DNA of 35,887 nt from DATDOY01 sp035293045 (GCA_035293045.1 DATDOY010000181.1:1-35887); one strand, 5' to 3'; counted from the stretch's first letter, positions 23,803 through 32,154 are shown. Notes: generated by a model not told the origin, from the sequence alone. Numbers and translations: made by a program.

Positions 23803-24948
23803 TCAGTCGACGCCGAGGATGACGGTGCCGGTCGAGGAGAACCATCCGCCCGTTCCGTTGACACAGGCCAGCTGCGCTCCGTCGACCTGACGCGGACCGC
23901 ACTCTCCCCGGAGCTGCTTCGCCGCTTCGACGAGGAGGAACATGCCGCGCATGCCGGGGTGACACGAAGACAGCCCGCCGCCGTCGGTGTTGGTGGGAAG
24001 CGCGCCGCCGACGCGCAGCGCCCCCCCCTCGACGAACGGTCCACCCTCGCCTTTGGCGCAGAAACCGAGTCCCTCGAGCGTCAGGAGCACCATCGAGGTG
24101 AAGGCGTCATAGAGCTGGCACACGTCGATGTCGGCCGGCGTGACCCCCGCGCGCTCGAAGGCCTGTCGACCCGAGCGGGCGGCGGGCGACTCGGTGAAGT
24201 CCTCCCACTCGCTCATGGTCGTGTGGGACACGGCCTCTCCGGTGCCGAGGACCCAGACCGGCGCCTTGGCGGTGTCGCGAGCGCGATCCTCACTGGTGAG
24301 GACGACGGCGCCGCCGCCGTCGGAGCGAATGCAGCAGTGCAGCGTGGTGAACGGGTCGGCGACCATGGTCGCGTTCATCACGTCGTCGATGGTGATCGGG
24401 TCCTGGTAGTACGCGTCGGGGTTGAGCGACGCGTTATGCCGGGCGGACACCGCGATCTCGGCGAGTTGTTCGATGGTGGTGCCGAACTCATGCATGTGTC
24501 GGCGGGCGACCATCGCGTACTTCGCGATCAACGTGTGTCCGAACGGAGCGTCGAACTGCACCGGACCCCGCGTGCCGAACGAGAGGTTCGCGGTCCGCCT
24601 CCCCCGCTTCAGGTCGGCGCGGGTCGTCGACCCGTAGGCGAGCACGACCGTGTTCACGAGGCCCTCGCTGATGGCGGCGACGGCGTGTTCGACCATGAAC
24701 TCCCAGGTCGACCCGCCGACCCCGGTGGAGTCGACCCACAACGGCTTGAGGCCCATGTATTCCGCGACTTCGACCGGGGCGAGCACGCCCATGCCGGTCG
24801 ACATGAAGCCGTCGACGTCGTCCTTGGTGAGGCCGGCGTCGGCCAGCGCGCGCGACGCGGCCTGCTGGTGCAAGTGGAACGGCGACTTGTCGTCGACCCG
24901 CCCGCAGTCGGAGAGGGCGGCGCCGACGATGGCGACTCGTCGGCTCAA
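23803..24948 (-). CDS. Thiolase-like protein of the lipid-transfer (Ltp) group, lacking the nucleophilic Cys
   Basis: A 381-residue protein. TTG 24948 overlaps the hydratase stop (TTGA), the best case of coupling; a GTG four codons later is possible. The fold is that of SCP-x thiolases (RRVAIVGAALSDCG, GTTIEQLAEIAVSARHNA, CVNGTGGWFSSTG). But where the SCP-x thiolases have NACPSGS it has STGVGGS (75-81), so the acyl-accepting Cys is absent, and the EVHD His is replaced by Tyr in QLYDAF (Y280). C329-H330 in SSCHPG is retained. This combination is typical of non-thiolytic relatives such as Ltp aldolases of steroid side chains. It may act as a retro-aldolase with a DUF35 partner; no separate DUF35 gene is adjacent. 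Product call is by pattern. Confidence 0.85.
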   Translation of the reverse strand: MSRRVAIVGAALSDCGRVDDKSPFHLHQQAASRALADAGLTKDDVDGFMSTGMGVLAPVEVAEYMGLKPLWVDSTGVGGSTWEFMVEHAVAAISEGLVNTVVLAYGSTTRADLKRGRRTANLSFGTRGPVQFDAPFGHTLIAKYAMVARRHMHEFGTTIEQLAEIAVSARHNASLNPDAYYQDPITIDDVMNATMVADPFTTLHCCIRSDGGGAVVLTSEDRARDTAKAPVWVLGTGEAVSHTTMSEWEDFTESPAARSGRQAFERAGVTPADIDVCQLYDAFTSMVLLTLEGLGFCAKGEGGPFVEGGALRVGGALPTNTDGGGLSSCHPGMRGMFLLVEAAKQLRGECGPRQVDGAQLACVNGTGGWFSSTGTVILGVD

Positions 24949-25766
24949 CGCAGTCGCCAGTCGATGCGCTTGCCGCTGGCGAAGGCAGCCTGGCCTTCGG
25001 CGATCGAGTCTTGGTTGGTGCCGAGGCCGATGTAGGCGTAGGCCTCTTTCAAGGCCTGATCGCGGGTGTGCTCGAGTCCCATCCAGATCGCCCGCACGGT
25101 GCCCTGAATGGCCAGCGCGGGGGCCGACGCGATGGCGGCCGCCGCCCACCCCGCCTTCTCCTTGAGGTCGCCGAGATCGGACGCCAGCTCGCTCACGAGT
25201 CCGATCTGGTGGGCCCGCGCCGCCGACATGCGCTCGTGGTTGCCGAGGAGCGACAGCCGCATGATCTCGTGAAAGGGCATCTTCTGGAGCATGTGGATGG
25301 GCTCGAAGGCAGCCGTCATGCCGTAGGTGACGTGCGGGTCGAAGAAGGTCGCGGCCTCGGTGGCGATGATGAACTCCACTTCGCCGAGGATGTAGAAGGC
25401 GCCGCCGCACGCCATGCCGTTGACCGCGGCGATGACGGGCTTCCACAGGTCGTTGGTCTTGGGGCCGATGTCCTCGCCGGGGTCGTCGAACATGAACGGC
25501 GTCGACCCGGACCCGACCGGACGGGCGCGGGGCTCGTCGGAGCCGATGCCCTCGGCGCGGTCGATGCCCGTGCAGAACGCCTTCTCGCCCGCGCCGGTCA
25601 ACACCACGCAGCGCACGTCGTCGTGGCGGCGCAGGCCGCGCCACAGCTCCTTGAGTTCGACCTGCATGGTGGAGTTGAAGGCGTTGTGGACGTCGGGGCG
25701 GTTCATCGTCACCCACGCCACGCCGTCGGCCTCCTCATAGAGGAGCGTTTCGAAGTCGGTGCGCAC
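24945..25766 (-). CDS. Enoyl-CoA hydratase/isomerase family protein
   Basis: A 273-residue crotonase from GTG 25766. It shows VAWVTMNRPDVHNAFN at the N-terminus, EKAFCTGIDRAEG for the first oxyanion-hole strand and VNGMACGGAFYILGEVEFI for the second. An insert rich in Gly/Pro/Asp (residues 75-100) follows the first strand. The later segment VTYGMTAAFEPIHML replaces the usual G-x-G-G-T-Q stretch and is found in a diverged subgroup often coded beside lipid-transfer thiolases. It should hydrate or isomerise an enoyl-CoA of a bulky substrate. It overlaps the downstream thiolase-like gene by 4 bp, giving a two-gene operon. No operator copy is seen in the 36 bp upstream. Confidence 0.9.
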   Translation of the reverse strand: MRTDFETLLYEEADGVAWVTMNRPDVHNAFNSTMQVELKELWRGLRRHDDVRCVVLTGAGEKAFCTGIDRAEGIGSDEPRARPVGSGSTPFMFDDPGEDIGPKTNDLWKPVIAAVNGMACGGAFYILGEVEFIIATEAATFFDPHVTYGMTAAFEPIHMLQKMPFHEIMRLSLLGNHERMSAARAHQIGLVSELASDLGDLKEKAGWAAAAIASAPALAIQGTVRAIWMGLEHTRDQALKEAYAYIGLGTNQDSIAEGQAAFASGKRIDWRLR

Positions 25767-25802
25767 GGACCGGGATCCTACGCGCCCGCGCCAGGCGTTC
25801 GA

Positions 25803-26084
25803 TCAGCCGAAGCGGACGAGGGCGGCGCCGTAGGCGAGCAGGATCGGCACGAGCCAGAAAATCAGTCGGTTGATCTCCCCGCGGATATCGGCGCGGAGAC
25901 TCGACTCGAGTGCGTTGAGCTCAGACCGCAGGGTCGATTCCAGGACGGCCAGATCCTGCTTGGTGGCCACATCAGCCCATCCGACGGGTGGGAGCATCTC
26001 CATCAACGTCTCCGCAGGATCATCGCCCAAGGCGTTGCGCATTGCTTCGTAGAGTTGGTGCCTCGTCCGCTCGTTCACAGCCAT
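25803..26084 (-). CDS. Small coiled-coil protein with C-terminal membrane anchor
   Basis: A 93-residue protein from ATG 26084, 7 bp after a strong ribosome binding site (GAAGGAG). The N-terminal half has NERTRHQLYEAMRNALGDD and the sequence LPPVGWADVATKQDL; residues 42-72 form heptads (LAVLESTLRSELNALESSL) for a coiled coil; the end (INRLIFWLVPILLAYGAALV) is one membrane segment. Proteins with this layout are scattered through actinobacterial genomes and resemble the DUF1640/CCDC90 type. Function is not known; an oligomeric membrane-tethered rod is what the sequence shows. It is separated from the hydratase gene by 36 bp and preceded by a short inverted repeat (GAGAGTC at 26119-26125, GACTCTC at 26134-26140). 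Confidence 0.8.
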   Translation of the reverse strand: MAVNERTRHQLYEAMRNALGDDPAETLMEMLPPVGWADVATKQDLAVLESTLRSELNALESSLRADIRGEINRLIFWLVPILLAYGAALVRFG

Positions 26085-26180
26085 CGCATTTCTCCTTCAC
26101 CAGAATCTCTTCTCGAAGGAGAGTCGTGAGGCTGACTCTCGAGCCGTGTGAACCCAATGTACCGCCTGTGTGCGACGGCG

Positions 26181-27113
26181 TCAGCCGCCCATTTGGAGGC
26201 CGGTGTTCTTGATGCCGAAGATCTGGCCGAAGACGACGTCGGTGAGTTCCTCGGCCTCCCACCGCCGCGGTCCCTTGGGTGTCTCGATCATCTGGCCGAG
26301 CTTCCACGACTCGTAGTGGGCGATCGTGTTGCCGACCGCACGGATGACCTGGCCGGTGAGCGGAGCGGACGCGTCCGAAGCCAGCCACGCGACCGCCGGC
26401 GCCGAGTTCCCGGGGTTGAGGCGCTCGAACTCGCCCGACGCCTCGTACTCATCGGCTTCCTTGATCTCGACGCCTTGTTTGACCGCGACACCGACCATGC
26501 GGGTCATGCCGCCCGGGCAGATGGCGTTCACCCGCACGCCGTAGCGCGCCAGCTCCAGCGCGGCGATGCGGGTGACGGCGCCGATGCCGGCCTTGGCCGC
26601 GCCGTAGCTGGCTTGTCCAACGTTGCCGACGAGTCCCGCGGAACTCACCGTGTTGACCACCGTCGCCTTCACGTCCTCGCCGGCTTTCGAGCGCTCGCGC
26701 CAGTGGTTGCCGGCGTGGTGGAGCGTGCCCATCGTCCCGTTGAGGTGCACGTTGAGGACGGCCTGGAACGACTCCTCGGTCATGTTGACGATGACGGCGT
26801 CGCGCAGGATCCCCGCGTTGTTGACGACGACGTCGACGCGCCCGAAGGCGTCGATGGCCTGAGCAACGAGCTTCCCTCCGCCCTCCCACGTGGAGATGTC
26901 GTCGTAGTTGGCGACGGCCTCGCCCCCGCGCTCTTGGATGATCTCGACGACCACGTCGGCGACCTTCTGGTTGGCGCCCTCGCCCGTGACCTCCCCGCCG
27001 ACGTCGTTGACCACGACCTTGGCCCCCTGCTTGGCGAGTTCGAGGGCCTCGCCGCGACCGATGCCGCGCCCCGCCCCCGTGACGATCGCCACCTTGCCGT
27101 CGAGCAGTCCCAT
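26181..27113 (-). CDS. SDR-family dehydrogenase, (3R)-hydroxyacyl-CoA / 17-beta-HSD4-like
   Basis: A 310-residue SDR from ATG 27113 with GGAGGA 6 bp upstream. Cofactor motif TGAGRGIG at 12-19, Asp after the second strand (VVNDVGGEVTG) for NAD, NNAGILRD at 98-105, Ser157/158, Tyr170 and Lys174 (YGAAK). The NDxGG insertion loop and the opening GLLDGKVAIVTGAGRGIGRGEAL are characteristic of the dehydrogenase part of peroxisomal multifunctional enzyme 2 and its bacterial homologues. The length past 290 with GPRRWEAEELTDVV is a C-terminal extension usual in that group. It probably oxidises a 3-hydroxyacyl-CoA, in line with the divergent MaoC-like gene. The operator palindrome 27202-27219 lies 88 bp upstream. 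Confidence 0.92.
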   Translation of the reverse strand: MGLLDGKVAIVTGAGRGIGRGEALELAKQGAKVVVNDVGGEVTGEGANQKVADVVVEIIQERGGEAVANYDDISTWEGGGKLVAQAIDAFGRVDVVVNNAGILRDAVIVNMTEESFQAVLNVHLNGTMGTLHHAGNHWRERSKAGEDVKATVVNTVSSAGLVGNVGQASYGAAKAGIGAVTRIAALELARYGVRVNAICPGGMTRMVGVAVKQGVEIKEADEYEASGEFERLNPGNSAPAVAWLASDASAPLTGQVIRAVGNTIAHYESWKLGQMIETPKGPRRWEAEELTDVVFGQIFGIKNTGLQMGG

Positions 27114-27201
27114 TCTCGTCCTCCGGTTGCCGGATCCGTCCCCGGCCGACCGCTTGGAAGGGTCGCCCGGGTCCGAAAGGTGCTTGAATCTGGCGCAGAA
27201 A

Positions 27202-27219
27202 CCTGACGCGCGTGTCAGG
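27202..27219. promoter_or_regulatory. 18-bp operator-like palindrome, copy 4
   Basis: CCTGACGCGCGTGTCAGG has perfect 6-bp arms and is the best match to the family consensus. It ends 31 bp upstream of the MaoC-like ATG (27251) and is 88 bp from the divergent SDR start (27113), so it could control both transcripts. Confidence 0.72.
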
Positions 27220-27250
27220 GAGCGTACGCGAGACCCACGGGAGCAGGCAC

Positions 27251-27763
27251 ATGGCCGTCGACGTCGAGCACTACAAGCAGTACATCGGCAAGCCGACCGG
27301 CACGTCGGTGATCACGATCGAGCGCCAGCCCGTGTCGAACTTCGCCAAAGCGGTGAAGGACACGAGCCCGATCTACCAGGACGCCGACGCCGCCAAAGCG
27401 GCCGGCTTCGACTCCATCCCCACCCCGCCGACGTGGGGGTTCGCCATGGGGTCCTGGGGTGCGTACCCCGAGGATCAGCCCCCATCTCAAGGGGAAGGGG
27501 CTAGTCCGCCGAGTCCGCTCATGAACATCATCGGCGAACTCATGCGCGCGGGCGGCCTCGTGCTCCACGGCGAGCAGGAGTTCGAGTACCACAAGCCCCT
27601 GACGGTGGGGATGAAGCTCACCCACGCCGGGCGCGTCGCCGACGTGTACGCCAAGGAGTCGGGCGAGCGGGTGATGACCTTCGTTGTCACCGAGAACGAG
27701 TACCGCGACGAAGCCGGCGAGCTGGTGTTGACGGCCCGCATGAACCTCATCCACCGGTCATGA
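27251..27763 (+). CDS. MaoC-like (FAS1/HadA-type) dehydratase domain protein
   Basis: A 170-residue single-hotdog protein from ATG 27251, with GGGAG about 10 bp upstream. The pattern SNFAKAVKDTSPIYQDADAAKAAGF with PTPPTWGFAMG corresponds to the N-terminal MaoC domain of FAS1-like dehydratases, which carry the short overhang helix. The hydratase-2 catalytic signature (D-x-N-P-x-H) is replaced by KDTSPIYQD, so alone it may be non-catalytic and need a second MaoC protein; no such gene is adjacent. The later GEQEFEYHKPLTVGMKL is the usual second half. It overlaps the following SDR gene by 4 bp (ATGA). Likely role: hydration of an enoyl-CoA in beta-oxidation, or a supporting subunit. Confidence 0.87.
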   Translation: MAVDVEHYKQYIGKPTGTSVITIERQPVSNFAKAVKDTSPIYQDADAAKAAGFDSIPTPPTWGFAMGSWGAYPEDQPPSQGEGASPPSPLMNIIGELMRAGGLVLHGEQEFEYHKPLTVGMKLTHAGRVADVYAKESGERVMTFVVTENEYRDEAGELVLTARMNLIHRS

Positions 27764-28554
27764 GCGGCGGGGGCCGTCTCGACGGCAAGGTGGCGATCAT
27801 CACCGGCGCCGGACAGGGCATCGGGCTCGCGTATGCGGACCGATTCCTCAGCGAAGGCGCCAGGGTGGTGGTGGCGGAGATCAGCGAGGAGCGCGGGAAG
27901 TCGGCGCTCGACGAGCTGACGGCGAAGCACTCGGCGGACAGCGTGATCTTCGTGCCGGTGGACATCTCCGACGAGGCATCGACGCTGGCGTGCGTCAAGC
28001 AGTCCGTTGATGCGTTTGGGACCGTCGACGTGCTGCTCAACAACGCGGCCCTGTACTACGACATCGACAACGCCAACAACACCTACGAGTACCTCCAGAA
28101 GGTCTTCTCCGTGAACCTCCACGGCGCATGGCTCATGGCGCGCGCCGCGGCACCCGTCATGGTCGAGGCGCAAGGAGGCCGCATCATCAACCAGTCGTCG
28201 GCCGCGGCGTACATGTACATGCTGCCGCCCGCCGACAAGTTCACCGAGGTCTCGGCGTTCACGTACTCGCAAACCAAGTGGGGCGTCGTGGGGCTGACCA
28301 AGTTCCTCGCTGCGCAGCTCGGTGCCTACAACATCACGGTCAACTGCATCGCGCCCGGCGTAACGATGACCGAGGCGACCAAGAAGATCGTCCCCGAGGA
28401 GTTCCTCCCGATGGTGACGATGATGACGGCGATGAAGCGCGCTCTCCAGCCCGAGGACATCACCGGCGCCGCCGTGTTCTTCGCCTCCGACGACGCCGCC
28501 TTCATCAGCGGCCAGACCCTTGTGGTCGACGGCGGCGGCGCCATGCCCGCCTGA
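27760..28554 (+). CDS. Short-chain dehydrogenase/reductase
   Basis: A 264-residue classical SDR, its ATG overlapping the MaoC-like stop. TGAGQGIG at 15-22, an acidic end of the second strand (VVAEISEE) suggesting NAD, NNAA at 94-97 in place of NNAG, Ser146/147, Tyr169 and Lys173 (YSQTK). The C-terminal block FFASDDAAFISGQTLVVDGGG is standard. A stretch AAAYMYMLPPADKFTEVSAF between Ser and Tyr is longer than usual and should shape a larger substrate pocket. The operon with a MaoC-like gene and the shared operator with another SDR suggest oxidation of a hydroxyacyl-CoA or ring alcohol. Two hairpins follow the gene. Confidence 0.92.
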   Translation: MSGGGRLDGKVAIITGAGQGIGLAYADRFLSEGARVVVAEISEERGKSALDELTAKHSADSVIFVPVDISDEASTLACVKQSVDAFGTVDVLLNNAALYYDIDNANNTYEYLQKVFSVNLHGAWLMARAAAPVMVEAQGGRIINQSSAAAYMYMLPPADKFTEVSAFTYSQTKWGVVGLTKFLAAQLGAYNITVNCIAPGVTMTEATKKIVPEEFLPMVTMMTAMKRALQPEDITGAAVFFASDDAAFISGQTLVVDGGGAMPA

Positions 28555-28572
28555 CCTTCCTCACGGCGCGCG

Positions 28573-28620
28573 CCTTCGCTGCGCGAAGGAGCCGGGCCAC
28601 CGAAGCAGCCCGGCTCCTTC
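28573..28620. terminator. Two overlapping hairpins between convergent genes
   Basis: A 13-bp perfect stem (28585-28597 with 28608-28620, GAAGGAGCCGGGC and complement, 10-base loop) lies 30 bp after the SDR stop. A smaller 7-bp stem (28573-28579 with 28583-28589) shares its right arm with the large stem, so only one can form at a time. No T-run follows. Probably a bidirectional terminator for the SDR and the converging propeller gene. Confidence 0.7.
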
Positions 28621-28658
28621 CGCCTCCCCCAAGACGGCGATCTGAGTTCCCGCTCCCG

Positions 28659-31430
28659 CTACGAGTCTGGGGCGGATGACGTCGCGAGCTCGAAGGCGTG
28701 CACGCCGCCGAGACCGCCGAGGACCGAGTCGAACAGCTCGAGGCACGCGCCGTTGATCTCCTCGCCGAACTCCTTGGCGCAGGCGTCGGACGACGACGTT
28801 CCCGAGCCGACGAACACGGCGTCGCGGACGATCGCCGGACCCGACGAGATCGGGCCCGCGAGCGGAGACGCGAACAGCACGGCGCCGGTCTCGGTGTCGT
28901 AGCCCCGGAACACGTTGTCGAGCGACCCCGCGAACACGACGCCGTTCACGGCCGCCGACGCCGCATACGACGGGGCCTGTGCGCCCCGCCACCGGATGGA
29001 GCCGGTCGCGCCGTCGAGCGAGTGGTAATAGGGCGAGCCGCCGATGGCGGTGCCCCCGAACACGTGGCCTCGGTGCGCCGCCGGCGAGCCGAGGAACCCG
29101 CCGATGGCGAAGTCCTCGTTGACGTCCCCCCCGTCGGCCACCTTCGTGCGCCACAGGAGCTGACCCGTGCGGGGGTGGAGCGCGTAGTACGAGCCGTCCT
29201 TGTTCCCCGCGCCGAGCACGCGACGCCCCGACGAGTCGGTGAACAGGTTGGGCGTGGCGCCGAAGTCCCAGTCCTTGCGGTTGGCCGTGTGCGGCTGGAA
29301 GCTCCACTTCACCGCGCCGGTTCCGGCGTCGAGGGCGGTGACCGCCTCGGTGTGAGGCGTCCATTGGAACACGTCGTCCGGGCAGTTGGCGGTGGCGAGG
29401 TAGACCAGCCGGTCGACCGGGTTGACCACGGGCGACGACCACACGCCCCCGCAGCCGCGGTCGCCGTGGTCGAGTTCGGGCTCGAACTTCCACAACTGTG
29501 AGCCGTCCCGGGCGCGAAGCGCCAAAAGGCCGCCCCGAACGCCGGTGTTCTCGTGGTTGTGGTTGTCGATCCCGACGTAGATCGCGCCGTGCCACACGAC
29601 GGGGGACGACTCGATCTCGACCGGCGTGTTCGGATCGATCTGGCCCGGGTTGTTGGGGTCCTCGGACGAGAAGTCCTCTACCCAGACCTCGGAACCGTCG
29701 ACGGCGTCGAGTGCGTACAACCGCGGGCCGGCGCCGAAGATCACGAGCGTCCGGTAGGTGGTGCCGGTGATTCTCACGCGCGCCACCGCCGCGGACGACA
29801 CGATCGGTCCGAACGCCGCACCCGGCGCGGCCGTCGCGTCGTAGGTCCATTGCTCGGCTCCGGTATCGGCGTCGAGCGCGTACATCGTGCCGCTCCAATC
29901 GCCCACGAACACGGTGCCGTCGGCGACGACGGGCGATGCGGTCACGGTCTTCTCCGTCTTCACGAACCACTTCTGGGCGAGCGTCGACGCCGTGGTGCGG
30001 TTGATGGGCGAGCACCCGTCGTCCACGTCGTCCACGGAAAACGTACGGGTCAGGTTGCGGCCGTACATGCGCCAGTCGTCGCACGACGACTGCGAGGTCG
30101 CGTCGGGGTCGTCGGTGTCGACGGGGTACCCACCGGTCGCCTGCTCGAGCGACGTGTTGATCGTGAGGATGCCGATGCCCTCGGGGTAGTCGAGGCCGTC
30201 GTCGACGGTCGCCCGGGTCCCCAGGCCTTGGCTGTCGATGGCGACGCGCTGCACCGACCCGTGCCCGTCGGCGGGTCCGTCGCCCTGGATGCCGAGGTCG
30301 GCGTACCACAGCTCTCCTGTGGCCGTGACCCCGAGGCCGAACGGAGTGCCACCGTCGTTGATCGGGAGGCCGCTCTCGGCCGCGAAGTCGTCGATCTGGC
30401 CGACGGGCGCCCCTGCCGGGGGCTCGACCACGTTGCGAACGTGCACGCGAGCCGCCCCGGTGTCGGCGTACTCGGCGATGATCCCCGTGAAGACGCTCGA
30501 CACGTACCACGTGCGGAACCCATTCCACGTGCGGCCGCTCGGGGTCAGCGCGCTCGGGGTCAACACGAAGGCGTCGGAAGGAAGCCACAGCTCGCGGGTG
30601 ACGACGCCCTCATCGCTCAGATCAGCTTGGTTTCCGAACCCGCCGCAGTTGCTGTCGGCGGCCGGGAAGTCGGCGATCTCGTAGCGGTAGATCCCGCCGG
30701 GGCCGTTCGGGCCCGGCCGGTTGCTGGCGACGTACACCCATCCGTCGTCGACCCACGATCCGCCCGCGGTGCCGATCGACGTGTCGATCTTGCAGTACGC
30801 CTGGTCGAGGGAGTTGTCGATCGTCCCCCACGGCGGGTGTGGCTCCAAGGGGGTCACGGCGTTGGCCGTGGCGTCGGCGAAGCCGCCGTCGGGGTTCGGG
30901 AACCACTCGATGAGCTGGCCGCTCGCCGCCTCGTGCGGGAGCTGGTCGCCCACGTCGGTCGTGATCAGCCGCCCGTCTGGAAGGAACCCGCAGCCGAAGT
31001 TCTCGGCGAGGTTGGCGGCGTCAGGCGACCACGTCGGGACCAGCTTGCCGAGCTGGCGCCAGTCGAGCTCGCCGATCTCGTCGCCGAGCAGCTGGAACCA
31101 GCCCCAACCGGGCGTCCCCAGCTCCTCGTTCTGTCCGGAGTCTTCCCCGGCGATGAAGTAGCGCTCGGTCACGCCGTTGCCGTCTCGGTCGAGCTCCTGG
31201 AAGCAGATCTGGGCGTTGATGTCGCGACCATGCGTCGGGTCGGCCCCGACGTGCGTGATGAGGGGCTGCTTTTCGCCCGTGGCGCCGTCGTAGACGGCCA
31301 AGTCGTTGCCCTGTCCGTTGAACACCAGGGACCGGACGCCCAGAACCGACGGATCAGCGTGGACCGACCGGCCCGCTGGGACCACCGTCGCCAGGATCGT
31401 AAGCACCACCATCAGAGCGCGCGAACGCAT
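28659..31430 (-). CDS. Secreted PQQ-type beta-propeller protein (quinoprotein-like, two propeller domains)
   Basis: A 923-residue protein from ATG 31430, 4 bp after GGAG. A signal peptide (MRSRALMVVLTILATVV) ends near AGRSVHADP, so the protein is exported. Residues about 30-450 form a first, SMP-30/NHL-like propeller (GCGFLPDGRLITTDVGD, GIYRYEIADF, LGVTATGELWYADLG). A linker with paired Cys (SSCDDWRMYGRN) leads to a second propeller (470-915) of PQQ-dehydrogenase/BamB repeats with the blade motif A-x-D-x-x-T-G-x-x-x-W: MYALDADTGAEQW, LYALDAVDGSEVW, VTALDAGTGAVKW, YYALHPRTGQLLW. It resembles polyvinyl-alcohol or quinoprotein alcohol dehydrogenases, but I cannot point to a certain PQQ/metal site and no heme CxxCH is present. 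An operator copy lies 19 bp upstream. Enzyme or binding protein is open. Confidence 0.85.
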   Translation of the reverse strand: MRSRALMVVLTILATVVPAGRSVHADPSVLGVRSLVFNGQGNDLAVYDGATGEKQPLITHVGADPTHGRDINAQICFQELDRDGNGVTERYFIAGEDSGQNEELGTPGWGWFQLLGDEIGELDWRQLGKLVPTWSPDAANLAENFGCGFLPDGRLITTDVGDQLPHEAASGQLIEWFPNPDGGFADATANAVTPLEPHPPWGTIDNSLDQAYCKIDTSIGTAGGSWVDDGWVYVASNRPGPNGPGGIYRYEIADFPAADSNCGGFGNQADLSDEGVVTRELWLPSDAFVLTPSALTPSGRTWNGFRTWYVSSVFTGIIAEYADTGAARVHVRNVVEPPAGAPVGQIDDFAAESGLPINDGGTPFGLGVTATGELWYADLGIQGDGPADGHGSVQRVAIDSQGLGTRATVDDGLDYPEGIGILTINTSLEQATGGYPVDTDDPDATSQSSCDDWRMYGRNLTRTFSVDDVDDGCSPINRTTASTLAQKWFVKTEKTVTASPVVADGTVFVGDWSGTMYALDADTGAEQWTYDATAAPGAAFGPIVSSAAVARVRITGTTYRTLVIFGAGPRLYALDAVDGSEVWVEDFSSEDPNNPGQIDPNTPVEIESSPVVWHGAIYVGIDNHNHENTGVRGGLLALRARDGSQLWKFEPELDHGDRGCGGVWSSPVVNPVDRLVYLATANCPDDVFQWTPHTEAVTALDAGTGAVKWSFQPHTANRKDWDFGATPNLFTDSSGRRVLGAGNKDGSYYALHPRTGQLLWRTKVADGGDVNEDFAIGGFLGSPAAHRGHVFGGTAIGGSPYYHSLDGATGSIRWRGAQAPSYAASAAVNGVVFAGSLDNVFRGYDTETGAVLFASPLAGPISSGPAIVRDAVFVGSGTSSSDACAKEFGEEINGACLELFDSVLGGLGGVHAFELATSSAPDS

Positions 31431-31449
31431 GAATCTCCCCCCATCGATA

Positions 31450-31467
31450 GCTGACGTCAGTGTCAGG
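31450..31467. promoter_or_regulatory. 18-bp operator-like palindrome, copy 5
   Basis: GCTGACGTCAGTGTCAGG has the family arms with one mismatch at the outer left base. It starts 19 bp upstream of the propeller gene ATG (31430). An overlapping shorter palindrome TGACGTCA (31452-31459) lies inside it. The next plus-strand gene starts 180 bp away, so the propeller gene is the likely target. Confidence 0.65.
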
Positions 31468-31647
31468 TTCGCCACGTCCGGCCCAGTTCCTCCCTCTTGG
31501 ACGCAAAATTCCCCACAAGTCCCACCGCGTGAAGTGGGCGCCCCCGTCGACAGCCGCAGGGAGACGCAGGGAGAAACGTCCGTGCGTGTCCCGAAGGGAA
31601 CCCGATGTCCTCTGACGGCCTTGGCGGGATGTCAATACGGTCCGGAC

Positions 31648-32154
31648 ATGACCCGGATGCGCGCCCTTCGTTCCCTGATCGTCCCCCTCACCCTCATGCT
31701 CGCCCTCGCCGCGTGCGGCGGCGGGTCGGATTCGACCACCCAGGCGGAAACGCCGCGGGCCGATGAGCCCACGACGGTCACCGAGGCGCCGGCCCCGAAG
31801 GCGCCCGCGGACGCTGCGGCGGCCGAGCAGGAGGTGCGGATCAACTTCTCGACCTACTTCGACTCGCTGACGCCCGAGGCGGACGCCGTGCCGCTCGCGG
31901 CCGATGTGGCGGACATCCTCCCGACCCTGCAACAGGCCCAGGCGGCGTCGCCGGGTGGGCACCGGACGGTCAACGTCACCGACGTCACCTTCGTGAGCGA
32001 CACCGAGGCGAGCGTCACCTTCGACATCGTGCTCGAGGGCGCCACACTGCTTCCGGGCTTCATTGGCGGCGCCGTCCTCGAGGACGGTGTGTGGAAGGTG
32101 AGCCGCAAGACCAACTGCGACCTCGCCGCCCTCGCCGGGTTCAGCTGTCCCTAG
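31648..32154 (+). CDS. Lipoprotein with MTB12-like domain
   Basis: A 168-residue lipoprotein from ATG 31648. The signal (MTRMRALRSLIVPLTLML) ends in the lipobox LALAAC with Cys23, followed by a Thr/Ala/Pro-rich linker to about residue 60. The C-terminal ~100 residues (INFSTYFDSLTPEADAVPLA, QAQAASPGGHRTVNVTDVTF, GAVLEDGVWKVSRKTNCDL) have the pattern of the low-molecular-weight antigen MTB12 domain found in mycobacteria and relatives, an NTF2-like fold of unknown function, with two or three Cys. It would sit on the outer face of the cytoplasmic membrane. Its 3' end overlaps the converging CoA-transferase by 14 bp. In the 217 bp upstream I see only the operator at 31450 and no further gene. Confidence 0.8.
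   Translation: MTRMRALRSLIVPLTLMLALAACGGGSDSTTQAETPRADEPTTVTEAPAPKAPADAAAAEQEVRINFSTYFDSLTPEADAVPLAADVADILPTLQQAQAASPGGHRTVNVTDVTFVSDTEASVTFDIVLEGATLLPGFIGGAVLEDGVWKVSRKTNCDLAALAGFSCP

Noticed and set aside
26119..26140. GAGAGTC/GACTCTC inverted repeat as a seventh operator copy
   Set aside because: Arms and spacer (7-8-7) differ from the 6-6-6 TGAC/GTCA sites; it is at most an unrelated regulatory palindrome or weak hairpin.
29553..31454. Long plus-strand open frame antisense to the propeller gene, and similar long frames at 7089-8978, 1626-2831 and 10076-11281
   Set aside because: No domain motifs, no sensible start signals, and all lie opposite genes with recognisable families. They follow from high GC at third codon positions.
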